NCBI GenBank assembly: GCA_050296515.1
Contig: JBNKRJ010000111.1
Span: 43,312-107,311, forward strand
Length of the DNA stretch: 64,000 nucleotides
Source: NBLH01 sp050296515
Lineage (GTDB): Bacteria > Bacteroidota > Bacteroidia > Bacteroidales > NBLH01
Direction of reading: 5' to 3'
This document shows positions 9,125-18,722 of this stretch, piece by piece (positions within the stretch are counted from its first letter, which is position 1; every line of letters begins with the position of its first letter). Below the pieces are notes generated by a model. The model made no database searches. It was not told where the DNA came from and was given only the letters and a program-made list of their open reading frames with translations. A program made the position numbers and the translations under genes.

Positions 9125-10234
9125 ATGCGGAAACGGACTATTTTGCTTGTGTGGCTGATCTTTCTGCCACTCAGGCTTTTTGCATCTCCAGGAGATAGCA
9201 TCAAAAAGCCATTCACATTTGGTGGAAAATTTCACTATGGAACAATTCTGCCTCATTCGGAGCGTATACGTCAGTTAGCTTTTAATCATCCTTATGGATT
9301 GGAACTTAGTTTTAGTTGGTTGAATTATTCGGAAAAATCAATCAGGCAATTAAATTGTTATTCTTATACTGGTATTGCAATCAATTATATAGATTTTGGT
9401 CATCCTGAAATCGGACAATCGGTTAATGCCTGGTATTATTTCGAACCTCTTTTACGATTTCAAAAAAAGCTTGGTTTTGGTATACGATCAGGAGTTGGAA
9501 TATCTTACCTTACAACAGTTTTTGATGAAATCAATAATCCTGAAAATCAATTTTTTGCATCTCACATTGCTTTTCTTTTGCTTGTTGAGTTTAAGGCAAA
9601 ATACAAAATTAACAGGCATTTGGAGTTGACAAGCTCCATTTGTTACAACCATATTTCAAATGGAGGATTAAAACAGCCAAATTATGGGATGAATTTCCCT
9701 ACATTGACTATTGGGGCTGATTATCACTTTAATCCTATTGATCTTGGGCCAATAGTTAAAGAAAAGCTTGATCCTGCAAAAAAAGTTTGGAAACTTAAAG
9801 GAGAAGTTCTTAGCTCGATAAAAGTGCAAAATAAAACAGACATATTTGACGAGAAAGCCTGTTTTGCATATGGTTTTTCTGTATTTGCAAATAAACGAAT
9901 TGCAAAATTTTCTGCATTAAATTTTGGAGCAGAGTTTATTGATGACAGATATATTGAAGAAGAGATTCGTAGGTTCGGTTTAGATACTGATTATAAAAGA
10001 GCTGCTGCCTTTATCGGGCACGATTTGATTTTTGGAAAAGTAAATTTTACCATCAATTGGGGAGTTTATTTTTATGCTCCTTATAAAGCCAAAGACCCTT
10101 ATTATCAGAAATATATGCTGCAATATAATTTCAATGATCGACTCTGCGCCGGGGGATTCATGTTAGCGCATGGTGATGCCGCTGAAATAATGGGATTTAA
10201 CTTTGGGTATGCTTTGTTAAAACAACAGAAATAG
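9125..10234 (+). CDS. PagL-like lipid A deacylase / acyloxyacyl hydrolase family protein
   Basis: A 369-residue outer-membrane beta-barrel protein with a signal peptide ending near residue 20 (LRLFASPGD). The central segment NHISNGGLKQPNYG matches the H-x-S-N active-site region of PagL (lipid A 3-O-deacylase), a known outer-membrane esterase. It is followed by FPTLTIGADYHF. The C-terminal 150 residues beyond the PagL-like part form more barrel strands and are longer than in classical PagL. The likely role is lipid A acyl-chain trimming. This is a family-level inference, with fair confidence because the motif is in the right context. Confidence 0.75.
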   Translation: MRKRTILLVWLIFLPLRLFASPGDSIKKPFTFGGKFHYGTILPHSERIRQLAFNHPYGLELSFSWLNYSEKSIRQLNCYSYTGIAINYIDFGHPEIGQSVNAWYYFEPLLRFQKKLGFGIRSGVGISYLTTVFDEINNPENQFFASHIAFLLLVEFKAKYKINRHLELTSSICYNHISNGGLKQPNYGMNFPTLTIGADYHFNPIDLGPIVKEKLDPAKKVWKLKGEVLSSIKVQNKTDIFDEKACFAYGFSVFANKRIAKFSALNFGAEFIDDRYIEEEIRRFGLDTDYKRAAAFIGHDLIFGKVNFTINWGVYFYAPYKAKDPYYQKYMLQYNFNDRLCAGGFMLAHGDAAEIMGFNFGYALLKQQK

Positions 10235-10272
10235 CAAATCGCGAAATAAATTTTTACTTGTCAATCGCCAGC

Positions 10273-11424
10273 TTAATTTGCCCGTACCCTTAAGCTGTAA
10301 ACTGTTCCGTTAGCTTTGACCGAAGTTTTTTGACTGTAATTAAAATAAATTTCAAAGGAGAGCGTCACATCATTAGTTATTTTTTTTGAAGCATTAAATT
10401 GGGCTACCAGCGTCATTTTTCCCTGATACCATTCTTTTTTAGGGCGTTTGACCACAGAAATAAAAAATCCTAGTTTCTCAAATAATTCATACCATTCGTT
10501 GTAGGAAAGGTTCCAGTCTAATCCGCATGTTCTCCATTGTTGTGGGATTGGATCAGTGTCGGTCATATAAATGTGATTTGTGCAATCATCATTGTACCAA
10601 AATCGCATGTCATTGACCGTATAATATTTATACTTTTTGCCTTTGTCATCCCTGTCTTTTGCCCTGGTTCCTTTTTCTTCAAGTTCTTTTACTGTAGTTT
10701 TGCCAAGGGTTACTCCATACAGTGGGAAAAAAATGCATTTTTCATCCGTTTTGATAGTTTTTGTCTCTACGGGTTTTTCTTTTTCCTTAATTGTTTTCGG
10801 TTCTTTTTTCTTTGCAACTTCTTCTTTTTTGTACCTGGTTTCCGGTTCAAAATGGGTAGGAACACTTTTTTTTGTGAAACTTATGGTTACATCCTTTACA
10901 TCCATGTATTTCTGAATGTTTTGCTCTACGCGATTCACAAATAAGTTGAACTTTTTCTCAATACTTGTAACCAATGCATTTTCGGGTAGGCCTGAAAAGT
11001 TTATTTGAATAGGATATTCACCTATGGGATGAACCCTTAACATGGTTAATTCAACCATAAAATCAATTTGAGAATCCTGGGTCTCCATTACAATGGTAAC
11101 TTCTTCAAAAAATCGTTCAAATGCATTGTGCAAAACCTCTCCAAAATCTTCAATCGCCTTGTCCAGATCATGTGGCTCATTATCTTTATCCAAATAAAAA
11201 TCTACATCATCATGACTAATGCGCACAAGATTAGTTATGCCTGAGCTTTTAAACGCTGCACTAAGTTTTTGCAAAATATCAGGAGTCGAAAAAGTTTCCT
11301 CCTCAACTCTTTCCCTTCCCTTCCAAAACAGCTCCTTGAAATAATTGTATAGGGTTTCTTCATCAGTAAATCGGACATGGACAGGGCTTTCTGTTTTTAA
11401 AAGTATTTGTGCTGAATATTTCAT
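10273..11424 (-). CDS. Hypothetical cytosolic protein, two domains joined by a charged linker
   Basis: A 383-residue protein I do not recognise. It has no signal peptide or membrane segment. Residues 1-180 form one alpha/beta-looking region rich in acidic residues. Residues about 195-228 are a Lys/Glu-rich low-complexity linker of repeated KKE/EK units. Residues 230-383 form a second domain starting KCIFFPLYGVTLGKTTVKEL, with many aromatics (RFWYNDD, WNLSYNEWYELF). The C-terminal domain could be a small 'SPOR/PASTA-sized' binding module, but no family can be named. It is divergent from the GNAT gene on its upstream side. Confidence 0.6.
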   Translation of the reverse strand: MKYSAQILLKTESPVHVRFTDEETLYNYFKELFWKGRERVEEETFSTPDILQKLSAAFKSSGITNLVRISHDDVDFYLDKDNEPHDLDKAIEDFGEVLHNAFERFFEEVTIVMETQDSQIDFMVELTMLRVHPIGEYPIQINFSGLPENALVTSIEKKFNLFVNRVEQNIQKYMDVKDVTISFTKKSVPTHFEPETRYKKEEVAKKKEPKTIKEKEKPVETKTIKTDEKCIFFPLYGVTLGKTTVKELEEKGTRAKDRDDKGKKYKYYTVNDMRFWYNDDCTNHIYMTDTDPIPQQWRTCGLDWNLSYNEWYELFEKLGFFISVVKRPKKEWYQGKMTLVAQFNASKKITNDVTLSFEIYFNYSQKTSVKANGTVYSLRVRAN

Positions 11425-11695
11425 TGTTACAATTGAACCTTAACATTGGCTAAATTAACAGAAAGCCTTGAAAACTTCAAAACAGATCCTAAATTAATTT
11501 ATTAAGCAGCCCCCTTTCATTACGTCTTGATTTACAAAACCATAGAATGAAAAGCTAAAAGTCAAGTGATATAAATATTAATGATGAAGAAAGATAATGT
11601 ATGTATAATATTGATTATCAATAAGAAATAATTAGCAGAATTTGGCTGTCCCAATAATTTTGTTAAAATGTGCCTAAATCAAAATATATATTTTT

Positions 11696-12139
11696 ATGAT
11701 CCATAAAATTTTTAATTCGGCAAATCCTCCATCAAAAGAGGAAAAAAATGAAATTGTTGATTTTCTATTTAGTCATCTTGACCAGTATGGAGACCCAAAA
11801 GAAGACATTTTAAAAGCGGTGAACTTTTCATTGCATGAATCAGCTACTTCTCTTGGTGGATTTGTATTGATGGCAAAAGATGGTGATGAAATTGCCGGTG
11901 CAGTAGTTGTTAACAGAACAGGTATGGAAGGATATATTCCTGAGAATATATTGGTCTACATCGCTACACATAAAGACTACCGTGGGAAAGGTATTGGAAA
12001 AGATTTGATGAATAAGTCCATCGAAATTGCCCAGGGTGATATTGCATTACATGTTGAACCAGATAATCCTGCTAAATTTTTGTATGAGAAAGTGGGTTTT
12101 ACAAACAAATACTTGGAAATGAGATATAAACAAAAATAA
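11696..12139 (+). CDS. GNAT-family N-acetyltransferase
   Basis: A 147-residue single-domain acetyltransferase. The acetyl-CoA-binding motif A is ATHKDYRGKGIGKDLMNKSI (about residues 91-110), and motif B is NPAKFLYEKVGFTNKYLEM. It is cytosolic. The substrate is not predictable from sequence. It stands alone: the upstream 271 bp are AT-rich with no gene, and 196 bp separate it from the symporter operon. It may be unrelated to that operon. Confidence 0.88.
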   Translation: MIHKIFNSANPPSKEEKNEIVDFLFSHLDQYGDPKEDILKAVNFSLHESATSLGGFVLMAKDGDEIAGAVVVNRTGMEGYIPENILVYIATHKDYRGKGIGKDLMNKSIEIAQGDIALHVEPDNPAKFLYEKVGFTNKYLEMRYKQK

Positions 12140-12335
12140 GTTACTAACCATTAAATATTAAACGGGGGCTTTTCAAATAGTTTAATAGGACGATTAGTTT
12201 TTATTAAATTGTTTATGGAGGGGATCAAAATAGAATAGGTCTATAATTTTTAGTAGATGAGTTGGTTCATTTTTTCTATTTGATTCTTTAAATGCATTTT
12301 AGCATCAAGCTATTTGATTAGCCTCCTTTCCATTT

Positions 12336-13772
12336 ATGAATATTCTTGATATAATAATTTTTGTACTCTATTTCAGTGCAATGCTGGGGATAGGAGTTTA
12401 CTTTTTTAAAAAAAATAAAGATATTGAAGATTATTATGTTGGTGGTCGTTCTTTAGGTCATTGGCATATTGGACTATCAGTAGTGGCAACTGATGTGGGA
12501 GGTGGTTTCTCAATTGGCCTTGGCGGTCTTGGTTTTGCAATTGGAATAGCCGGTTCATGGATGCTTTTTACCGGATTGGTTGGTGCCTGGCTATCTGCGG
12601 TAGTATTAATTCCGGTAATTAGTAAATTATCAGAGAAACATAAATTCTACACGTTTCCTCAGATTTTTGAGCATTTTTATAACAGCAAAGTGGCATTAAT
12701 AGCTGGTATTATTTCTGCAATTGGATACATTGGTTTTACCAGCTCGCAATTACTTGCAGGTGCTAAATTGGCTTCCGCAACTTTTACTGAAATTAATTTG
12801 CTTACTGCGTTGATAATCATGGGAGTTATTGCTGTTATTTATACAGGAATAGGAGGCCTGAAAGCAGTAATTTATACCGATACTGTTCAATGGATTGTTT
12901 TAATGTCGGGTTTGATTTTTATTGGAATTCCTGTAGCTTATTACAAAATTGGTGGAATGGAAGCAATAAAGGAAACTCTTTCAGATAATTTTCTCAGGCT
13001 TGATAATGTTTCTTGGCAGCAACTAGTCAATTGGGGAATAACCATTATACCTATCTGGTTTGTTGGAATGACTTTGTATCAGAGAATCTACGCTTCGAAA
13101 GGTGAGAAACAGGCAAAAAAAGCCTGGTTTATCGCAGGACTGTTTGAATGGCCGACAATGGCATTTATGGGAGTTACTTTGGGCCTTTTTTCCAGGGTTG
13201 CTTTTGAAAAAGGGATGTTCGAATCGATTGGCTATTCAGTAGCATCTGGCATTGATGCTGAAATGGGACTACCAATCTTACTGAATAAAGTTTTACCGGC
13301 AGGGTTAATAGGTTTAATGCTATCGGCTTATTTTTCAGCAATTCTCTCAACAGCAGATAGTTGCCTGATGGCTGCTTCAGGAAATGTGCAAACAGATATT
13401 CTTGAAAAGCTATTCAGATTCAAAAAGGACACAAAATCGCAATTGAAAACTTCCCAGATAACTACTTTGTTAATTGGCGTTTTGGCATTGCTTTTAGCCT
13501 CAAGCATGACTAATGTGCTGGAATTGATGTTATATTCTTATGCTTTTATGGTTTCTGGACTTTTTGTACCTGTAATTGCTGCCTTGTATACAAAAAAGCC
13601 AAATGCTACAGCGGCTGTAGCTTCTATGGTTCTTGGAGGCTCAACAACAGTGGTACTGACGACCTTAAAATTGAACTTGCCGTTTGATTTAGATGCTAAT
13701 ATTTTTGGAATACTGGCATCCGGCATTGTTTATGTTCTACTTTCATTAATCCTAAACAAAAAAAATGGATGA
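12336..13772 (+). CDS. Sodium:solute symporter (SSS family)
   Basis: A 478-residue inner-membrane transporter with about 13 hydrophobic helices and the SSS/LeuT-fold signatures: DYYVGGRSLGHWHIGLSVVATDVGGG near the N-terminus (TM1/2) and LMLSAYFSAILSTADSCLMAASG (TM8, Na+ site region). It resembles proline/pantothenate-type carriers. It is first in an operon: its last 8 bp overlap the M20 amidohydrolase and two racemases follow. This suggests it imports an amino acid or N-acyl amino acid with Na+. The substrate is inferred from context only. Confidence 0.9.
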   Translation: MNILDIIIFVLYFSAMLGIGVYFFKKNKDIEDYYVGGRSLGHWHIGLSVVATDVGGGFSIGLGGLGFAIGIAGSWMLFTGLVGAWLSAVVLIPVISKLSEKHKFYTFPQIFEHFYNSKVALIAGIISAIGYIGFTSSQLLAGAKLASATFTEINLLTALIIMGVIAVIYTGIGGLKAVIYTDTVQWIVLMSGLIFIGIPVAYYKIGGMEAIKETLSDNFLRLDNVSWQQLVNWGITIIPIWFVGMTLYQRIYASKGEKQAKKAWFIAGLFEWPTMAFMGVTLGLFSRVAFEKGMFESIGYSVASGIDAEMGLPILLNKVLPAGLIGLMLSAYFSAILSTADSCLMAASGNVQTDILEKLFRFKKDTKSQLKTSQITTLLIGVLALLLASSMTNVLELMLYSYAFMVSGLFVPVIAALYTKKPNATAAVASMVLGGSTTVVLTTLKLNLPFDLDANIFGILASGIVYVLLSLILNKKNG

Positions 13773-14898
13773 AATAATTGCTTTAAGGCATGAATTGCAC
13801 AAGTTCCCTGAAATTTCCAACCATGAATTCGAAACATCTGAAAGAATTAGTCTGTTTATGGATAAACTAAAACCTGATGAGGTAATAAATTTGAGTAAGA
13901 CTGGTAAAGCCTTTGTGTTTAAAGGAAGAGAAGACGGTAATACCGTTGTGTTCAGAGCAGAGTTGGATGCCCTTCCAATTGCCGAGGATGAGAATAATGA
14001 GTATGCATCGGTAAATAAAGGTGTGTCGCATGTATGTGGGCATGACGGGCACATGGCAATTATTGCAGGATTAGCAAAGAAAGTGGCTGCTAATCGACCT
14101 GGTAAGGGGAAAGTGGTGCTCTTATTTCAGCCAGCAGAAGAAGTTGAACAAGGGGCAAGAGATGTTGTGAATGATCCTGGATTTCAGGAAATAAAACCAG
14201 ATTACATTTTTGCTTTGCACAACGTACCTGGCTTGAAAAAGCATACCATTTTGCTAAAACATGGAAGTTTTGCTGCTGCTTCAAGAGGAATGACGGTTAA
14301 ACTGACCGGGAAAACATCGCATGCCGCTGAACCTGAAAAAGGCATCAGTCCTGCAATGGCTATTTCAAAGATTATCAAAGAATTAAATCAGTTAATTGAA
14401 AACAAAAGCTTATTCAAAGATTTAAGCCTATTGACTATTATTCATATCCGGCTTGGTGAAATTTCTTTTGGAACATCTCCTGGATATGCTGAAATAAGAG
14501 TTACTCTGCGTGCTTTTGAAAATGAAGACATGGAGCTTTTATGCAAAAATTCTGAAAGAATAATCACTGCAATTGCAGAGGATGAAAAATTGAGGAGTGA
14601 GATAAGTTATTCTGAGATATTTCCTGCAACAGTTAATAATGACGAATGTATTGATTTAATTAAACATGCCGTAACTGAAAACAACTCAGAAAACACCTTT
14701 ATCGAAAAACCTTTTAAATGGTCTGAAGATTTTGGGTATTACACCGAAAAGTACAAAGGAGGCTTTTTTGGTTTAGGCTCTGGCTTAGAACAACCTGCGC
14801 TGCACAATCCGGATTTTGATTTCCCTGATGAGATTATAGCTACAGGTGTAAATGTTTTTTATTCAATCTATAAAAAAATAAATTTAAACGAAGAATGA
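13765..14898 (+). CDS. M20-family amidohydrolase (N-acyl amino acid hydrolase type)
   Basis: A 377-residue metal-dependent amidohydrolase of the AmhX/HipO/IAA-amino-acid hydrolase group. The metal site motif CGHDGHM has Cys91, His93 and His96, and QPAEEVEQGA has the catalytic and metal Glu pair. HN (in FALHNVPGL) and a dimerisation (lid) region beginning near residue 170 (MTVKLTGKTSHAAEPEKGISP) follow. Enzymes of this group remove acyl groups from N-acyl amino acids. It overlaps the symporter by 8 bp and the next gene by ATGA, so translation is coupled. It probably deacylates the imported compound. Confidence 0.9.
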   Translation: MDEIIALRHELHKFPEISNHEFETSERISLFMDKLKPDEVINLSKTGKAFVFKGREDGNTVVFRAELDALPIAEDENNEYASVNKGVSHVCGHDGHMAIIAGLAKKVAANRPGKGKVVLLFQPAEEVEQGARDVVNDPGFQEIKPDYIFALHNVPGLKKHTILLKHGSFAAASRGMTVKLTGKTSHAAEPEKGISPAMAISKIIKELNQLIENKSLFKDLSLLTIIHIRLGEISFGTSPGYAEIRVTLRAFENEDMELLCKNSERIITAIAEDEKLRSEISYSEIFPATVNNDECIDLIKHAVTENNSENTFIEKPFKWSEDFGYYTEKYKGGFFGLGSGLEQPALHNPDFDFPDEIIATGVNVFYSIYKKINLNEE

Positions 14899-16043
14899 TT
14901 ACAGGTTCATTAATAACTTTGCGTTCAAAAGCTGTAAAAAACAATATTGCCTTTCTTAAAGAACATCTGGGTCCTGATGTTCGAATTTCATCTGTGGTTA
15001 AAGCCAATGCATATGGGCATGGAATTGAACAAATAGTTCCATTGTTTGAAGAAGAAGGGATCGATCATTTTTCTGTTTTTTATTACGATGAAGCTGTCAG
15101 AGTGAAAAATAGTATACGAAATGAATCAGATATTGTAATAATGGGGTGGATTGCAGATAATGACTTGAAAAATGCAATTGAGCAAGGCTTTGAATTTTTT
15201 GTCTTCAATCTTGAGCGACTTTACCTGGCAAAACAGTATGCTAAACAGCTCAATTTCAGAGCAAAAATACATATTGAAGTAGAAACAGGAATGAACCGTT
15301 CTGGCTTGAACAAAAGGCAACTTAATAAGGCCCTGGAATTTATTAAAGAGAACAGTGAGTGTTTTAAAATTGCTGGTTTTTGCACTCATTTGGCAGGTGC
15401 TGAGAGTATAGCCAATCATTATCGCATACAAACGCAGTTGAAGCGATACAATAAAATGCTTAATGTTTTGGAGAAAAATGATATTACACCTGGCTACAGG
15501 CATGTTGCGAATTCAGCAGCCGCTTTTGTTTATCCTGAAACCAGAATGGATCTTGTACGGATTGGAATTATGCAATATGGCTTTTGGTCAAGTATGGAAA
15601 CGTTTATTCATTTTACAAGAAATAAAAAAGATAAAACAGATCCTTTACAACGAATATTAGGCTGGAAAAGCAAAATCATGTCGATTAAAGAAGTAAGAAC
15701 TGGTGAATTTGTGGGGTATGGGATCTCCTTTTTAGCTCAGTCTGACATCAAAACAGCTTTAGTACCAATAGGTTATTCTTGTGGATACAGTCGATCTTTA
15801 AGTAATAAAGGGCGGGTGCTTATTCATGGAAGTCGTTGCGGAATAATCGGACTGGTAAATATGAACATGATAATTGTTGACATAACCACTGTTCCTGATG
15901 TTAATGTTGGTGATGAGGTTGTAATCATTGGTCAGCAAGGTGATTTAGAAATTAAGGTGACGGCATTTAGTAATATTAGTGATAAATTAAATTATGAAAT
16001 ACTGGCGCATATGCCGGGAAGCATCGAACGAAAAGTAATATAA
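14895..16043 (+). CDS. Alanine-racemase-family PLP enzyme, divergent active site
   Basis: A 382-residue fold-type III PLP enzyme. VVKANAYGHG with Lys36 is the Schiff-base lysine motif, VETGMNRSG the PLP phosphate region, and VGYGISF keeps the catalytic Tyr-Gly. Two conserved spots differ from usual Alr. The motif GYADGYPR reads GYSCGYSR, and the substrate-loop motif CMDQ is VNMN. That suggests a substrate other than alanine, or relaxed specificity. It overlaps the M20 gene by ATGA and is 5 bp before a second PLP racemase, so a catabolic rather than cell-wall role is likely. A housekeeping alr elsewhere is expected but not seen. Confidence 0.85.
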   Translation: MITGSLITLRSKAVKNNIAFLKEHLGPDVRISSVVKANAYGHGIEQIVPLFEEEGIDHFSVFYYDEAVRVKNSIRNESDIVIMGWIADNDLKNAIEQGFEFFVFNLERLYLAKQYAKQLNFRAKIHIEVETGMNRSGLNKRQLNKALEFIKENSECFKIAGFCTHLAGAESIANHYRIQTQLKRYNKMLNVLEKNDITPGYRHVANSAAAFVYPETRMDLVRIGIMQYGFWSSMETFIHFTRNKKDKTDPLQRILGWKSKIMSIKEVRTGEFVGYGISFLAQSDIKTALVPIGYSCGYSRSLSNKGRVLIHGSRCGIIGLVNMNMIIVDITTVPDVNVGDEVVIIGQQGDLEIKVTAFSNISDKLNYEILAHMPGSIERKVI

Positions 16044-16048
16044 AAATT

Positions 16049-17128
16049 ATGGCCTTTGTAACATTAGATTCGAAAAAGCTAAAGGAAAATTACGACTATT
16101 TGAATAAATTATTTAAAAGTAATAATATCAAATGGTCGGTAGTAACCAAACTACTATGCGGTAATGAGCAATATTTGCGACAGGTTTTAAATTTAGGAAT
16201 AAGACAAGTATGTGATTCGCGGGTAACAAATCTCCAAATGATAAAATCGATTGATCCCACAGTTGAAACCATTTACATTAAACCGCCTGCCAAATTATCA
16301 ATTGATGACATAGTTGAATATGCAGACATAAGTTTTAATACTGAGTATGAGACAATTAAAATGTTGTCTGATGCAGCTGTAAAGCGAGGGAAGAAGCACA
16401 AAATAATCATCATGATTGAAATGGGCGAGTTACGCGAGGGGGTTTTACGAGAAGAGTTGATGGAATTTTACTCAGAAGTTTTCGAATTGAAAAACATTGA
16501 AGTAGTTGGTATTGGTACCAATTTAACCTGTTTGTACGGAATACTTCCTAATCACGATAAATTGATTCAACTAAGTCTGTATGAGCAACTTATTGAAGCA
16601 AAATTCAATAAACATATCCCTTATGTCTCAGGAGGATCTTCGGTAACTATTCCTTTGATGTTCCAAAATTTATTACCAACAGGAATTAACCACTTTCGTG
16701 TGGGCGAGTCATTGTTTTTAGGTACCGATGTTTATCACAACAGCACCTTAAAAAAGATGAACCATGATGTTTTCAGGTTGTATGCCGAAATTATCGAGCT
16801 AATTGAAAAACCAATGGTTCCAATGGGTGAAATGGGGACCAATGTCGAAGGGGAATCTCCGGAGTTTGACCAAAGTCTTTTGGGCGAAACCTCGTATCGT
16901 GCTATTATCGACCTTGGTTTGTTAGATGTTGATAATGAGCATATTTTCCCGGTAGATGAAGAGATAAAATTTGCAGGAGCAAGTTCTGATATGATAGTGG
17001 TAGATTTAGGTGATAACAAAAAGAATTATAAAGTTGGCGATTTAATTGAGTTTACAATGGATTATATGGGAACATTAAGAATAATAAACTCCAGGTATGT
17101 GGAGAAAAAATGTACGAATCAGGCTTAA
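16049..17128 (+). CDS. Ornithine/alanine racemase-like PLP enzyme (Orr/YhfX group)
   Basis: A 359-residue fold-III PLP barrel protein with the likely Schiff-base Lys34 in VVTKLLCGN. Features shared with ornithine racemase-type enzymes include GIGTNLTCLYG (about 153-163), YVSGGSSVTIP (about 193-203) and NHFRVGESLFLG (about 216-227). It is only distantly related to the Alr-like gene just upstream. It is last in the symporter-amidohydrolase-racemase operon, 5 bp after the previous stop. The substrate is unknown: basic amino acids are the precedent for the group. Confidence 0.82.
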   Translation: MAFVTLDSKKLKENYDYLNKLFKSNNIKWSVVTKLLCGNEQYLRQVLNLGIRQVCDSRVTNLQMIKSIDPTVETIYIKPPAKLSIDDIVEYADISFNTEYETIKMLSDAAVKRGKKHKIIIMIEMGELREGVLREELMEFYSEVFELKNIEVVGIGTNLTCLYGILPNHDKLIQLSLYEQLIEAKFNKHIPYVSGGSSVTIPLMFQNLLPTGINHFRVGESLFLGTDVYHNSTLKKMNHDVFRLYAEIIELIEKPMVPMGEMGTNVEGESPEFDQSLLGETSYRAIIDLGLLDVDNEHIFPVDEEIKFAGASSDMIVVDLGDNKKNYKVGDLIEFTMDYMGTLRIINSRYVEKKCTNQA

Positions 17129-17142
17129 GTTTTAAGAATATC

Positions 17143-18474
17143 CTAAAACAAAAAATCCATGCCGACATAAATACCGTTGGTGCCGTCTTGTTGTTTTAAG
17201 GCCATGCCGTAATCGAGAGCTGCTACAAAATTTTGGTTTAATACCAGACGAATGCCGGCACCATAACTAATATGCCATGTCTCTGGTTCATTGTTGAACC
17301 AGTAAAGGTATTCATTGGGGACATTTTTAAGGTTTAGGGGATATGGATCAACAACCCTTGCAGCATCGGTGAAAGCATTTAACGCAACGTAAAAATTCTG
17401 TTTTGCAATCATCGTTTCAAAAACTTTTGACCGAAACTCAAAGTTTCCATAAGCTGTTCCATTGCCTACAATCCGGTTGCGTAAAATGCCTCTAAGTGTC
17501 TTTGCACCACCAAAAGCATCATAGGTATTTCGTGAATCAACAAGATAAGGCATAAGGTAAAACGGAATGCTGCCAGTAATTTTTGTCTGGTAACCCAGCC
17601 GATAAGCTAATTTTAATCGTTCTTTTACTATTGTTATGTAATGTTTATGCTGTAAAGAAACAATGGCTGTAGTCTTATCAAAACCAAACGATTTTGGGCC
17701 AAATAGTACAAGTGCTTCTGACCAAATACCTTTGTTTGGATCCGCTTCGTTATCGCAGGAGTTGTATACAAAACCTGATTTTACAAAGTAATTGATACCT
17801 CCTGTAAGTTCATCTTCAGGCAAAACCTGCCAGCTGGCATACAAATCATAAAGGCCGTCTACATCAGGAAGAAGATTCTCCTCACTTCGGCCCTTATTTA
17901 ATTTATTCAAATCAACTGAACCTACTTCGCTTTTAAAATAACTAAACCCCATCAATAATTTTATCCTTTCTGGATATATCTTTCGCTGTATATCAATACT
18001 TGATCTTAATACTTTTCGTTCATGACGATAAAATACTTCAGAAATATAATCTGGACTGTTATTGTTTTCAAAATCAGAATTGTAGTACGATTTGTAACCA
18101 TTCAGACCATAGAAATTCAGGGCTTTTTCGGTATAGTAGGCCAGGCTTGCAGTTAATCGAAATCTGCGGATAAGTTGATCACTATCGTATTTTAATTCAT
18201 TAACTCCACTTCCCCTGGTAGTTTGATACCACCTTACAAATAATGAATGGTTGTAAAAGGGGTAACGACTTCCATCGCCATAATGATAAAAGTTTGCAAC
18301 AATACCATATTTTAATCCAATGTCGGTATCATAGGCAACAATAGGGATTGCCCCAAAGGAAAACCCTTTTTTCCTTTTGTTATTTAGCTCTAAGCTATCT
18401 ACATTACTTTCTTGCGAATATGACGAAGCAAAACCAATGAGCAAAGAAAAAACTAAAAGCCAAACTTTCTGCAT
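17143..18474 (-). CDS. BamA/TamA-family outer-membrane barrel protein
   Basis: A 443-residue protein with a signal peptide (MQKVWLLVFSLLIGFASSYSQ) and a beta-barrel. The barrel contains the Omp85-like FGGAKTLRGILRNRIVGNG motif and ends in VGMDFLF. It lacks the long POTRA region of BamA, so it resembles the small D15-like outer-membrane proteins common in Bacteroidota. It is convergent with the racemase operon, with only 14 bp between stops. Its role, probably an outer-membrane channel or transporter, is not known. Confidence 0.85.
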   Translation of the reverse strand: MQKVWLLVFSLLIGFASSYSQESNVDSLELNNKRKKGFSFGAIPIVAYDTDIGLKYGIVANFYHYGDGSRYPFYNHSLFVRWYQTTRGSGVNELKYDSDQLIRRFRLTASLAYYTEKALNFYGLNGYKSYYNSDFENNNSPDYISEVFYRHERKVLRSSIDIQRKIYPERIKLLMGFSYFKSEVGSVDLNKLNKGRSEENLLPDVDGLYDLYASWQVLPEDELTGGINYFVKSGFVYNSCDNEADPNKGIWSEALVLFGPKSFGFDKTTAIVSLQHKHYITIVKERLKLAYRLGYQTKITGSIPFYLMPYLVDSRNTYDAFGGAKTLRGILRNRIVGNGTAYGNFEFRSKVFETMIAKQNFYVALNAFTDAARVVDPYPLNLKNVPNEYLYWFNNEPETWHISYGAGIRLVLNQNFVAALDYGMALKQQDGTNGIYVGMDFLF

Positions 18475-18680
18475 TAAAACTAAGTTTTATTTTTTTACAA
18501 AATAATGATTTTAAATGTTAAAAAAATGTCATTTTTATTACAAAAACTTAAATTTAAAATTGTAGCGTTCTTAAGTGTTTTAAAATGAGCTAAGTAGTCT
18601 TAGATGGCTCGAAATAACTCATTTGTCAAAGTTTCTGATTCTTTAATGAATAAGGCCATCTTCGGAAAATTTTTTTGTCA

Positions 18681-18688
18681 TACCTTTG
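18681..18688 (+). promoter_or_regulatory. -7 promoter element of the double SiaB-like gene
   Basis: TACCTTTG matches TAnnTTTG, 35 bp before the ATG at 18723. A TTTG -33 at the expected spacing is not present; the nearest is TTCG at 18661 with 16 bp spacing. Confidence 0.45.
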
Positions 18689-18722
18689 AAATTCTCCACT
18701 AGGGATATTAAAGGGCAGAATA

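Noticed and set aside
10537..10944. 135-codon plus-strand frame rich in Phe
   Set aside because: Antisense to the 383-residue gene; composition reflects its Lys/Glu-rich linker read backwards.
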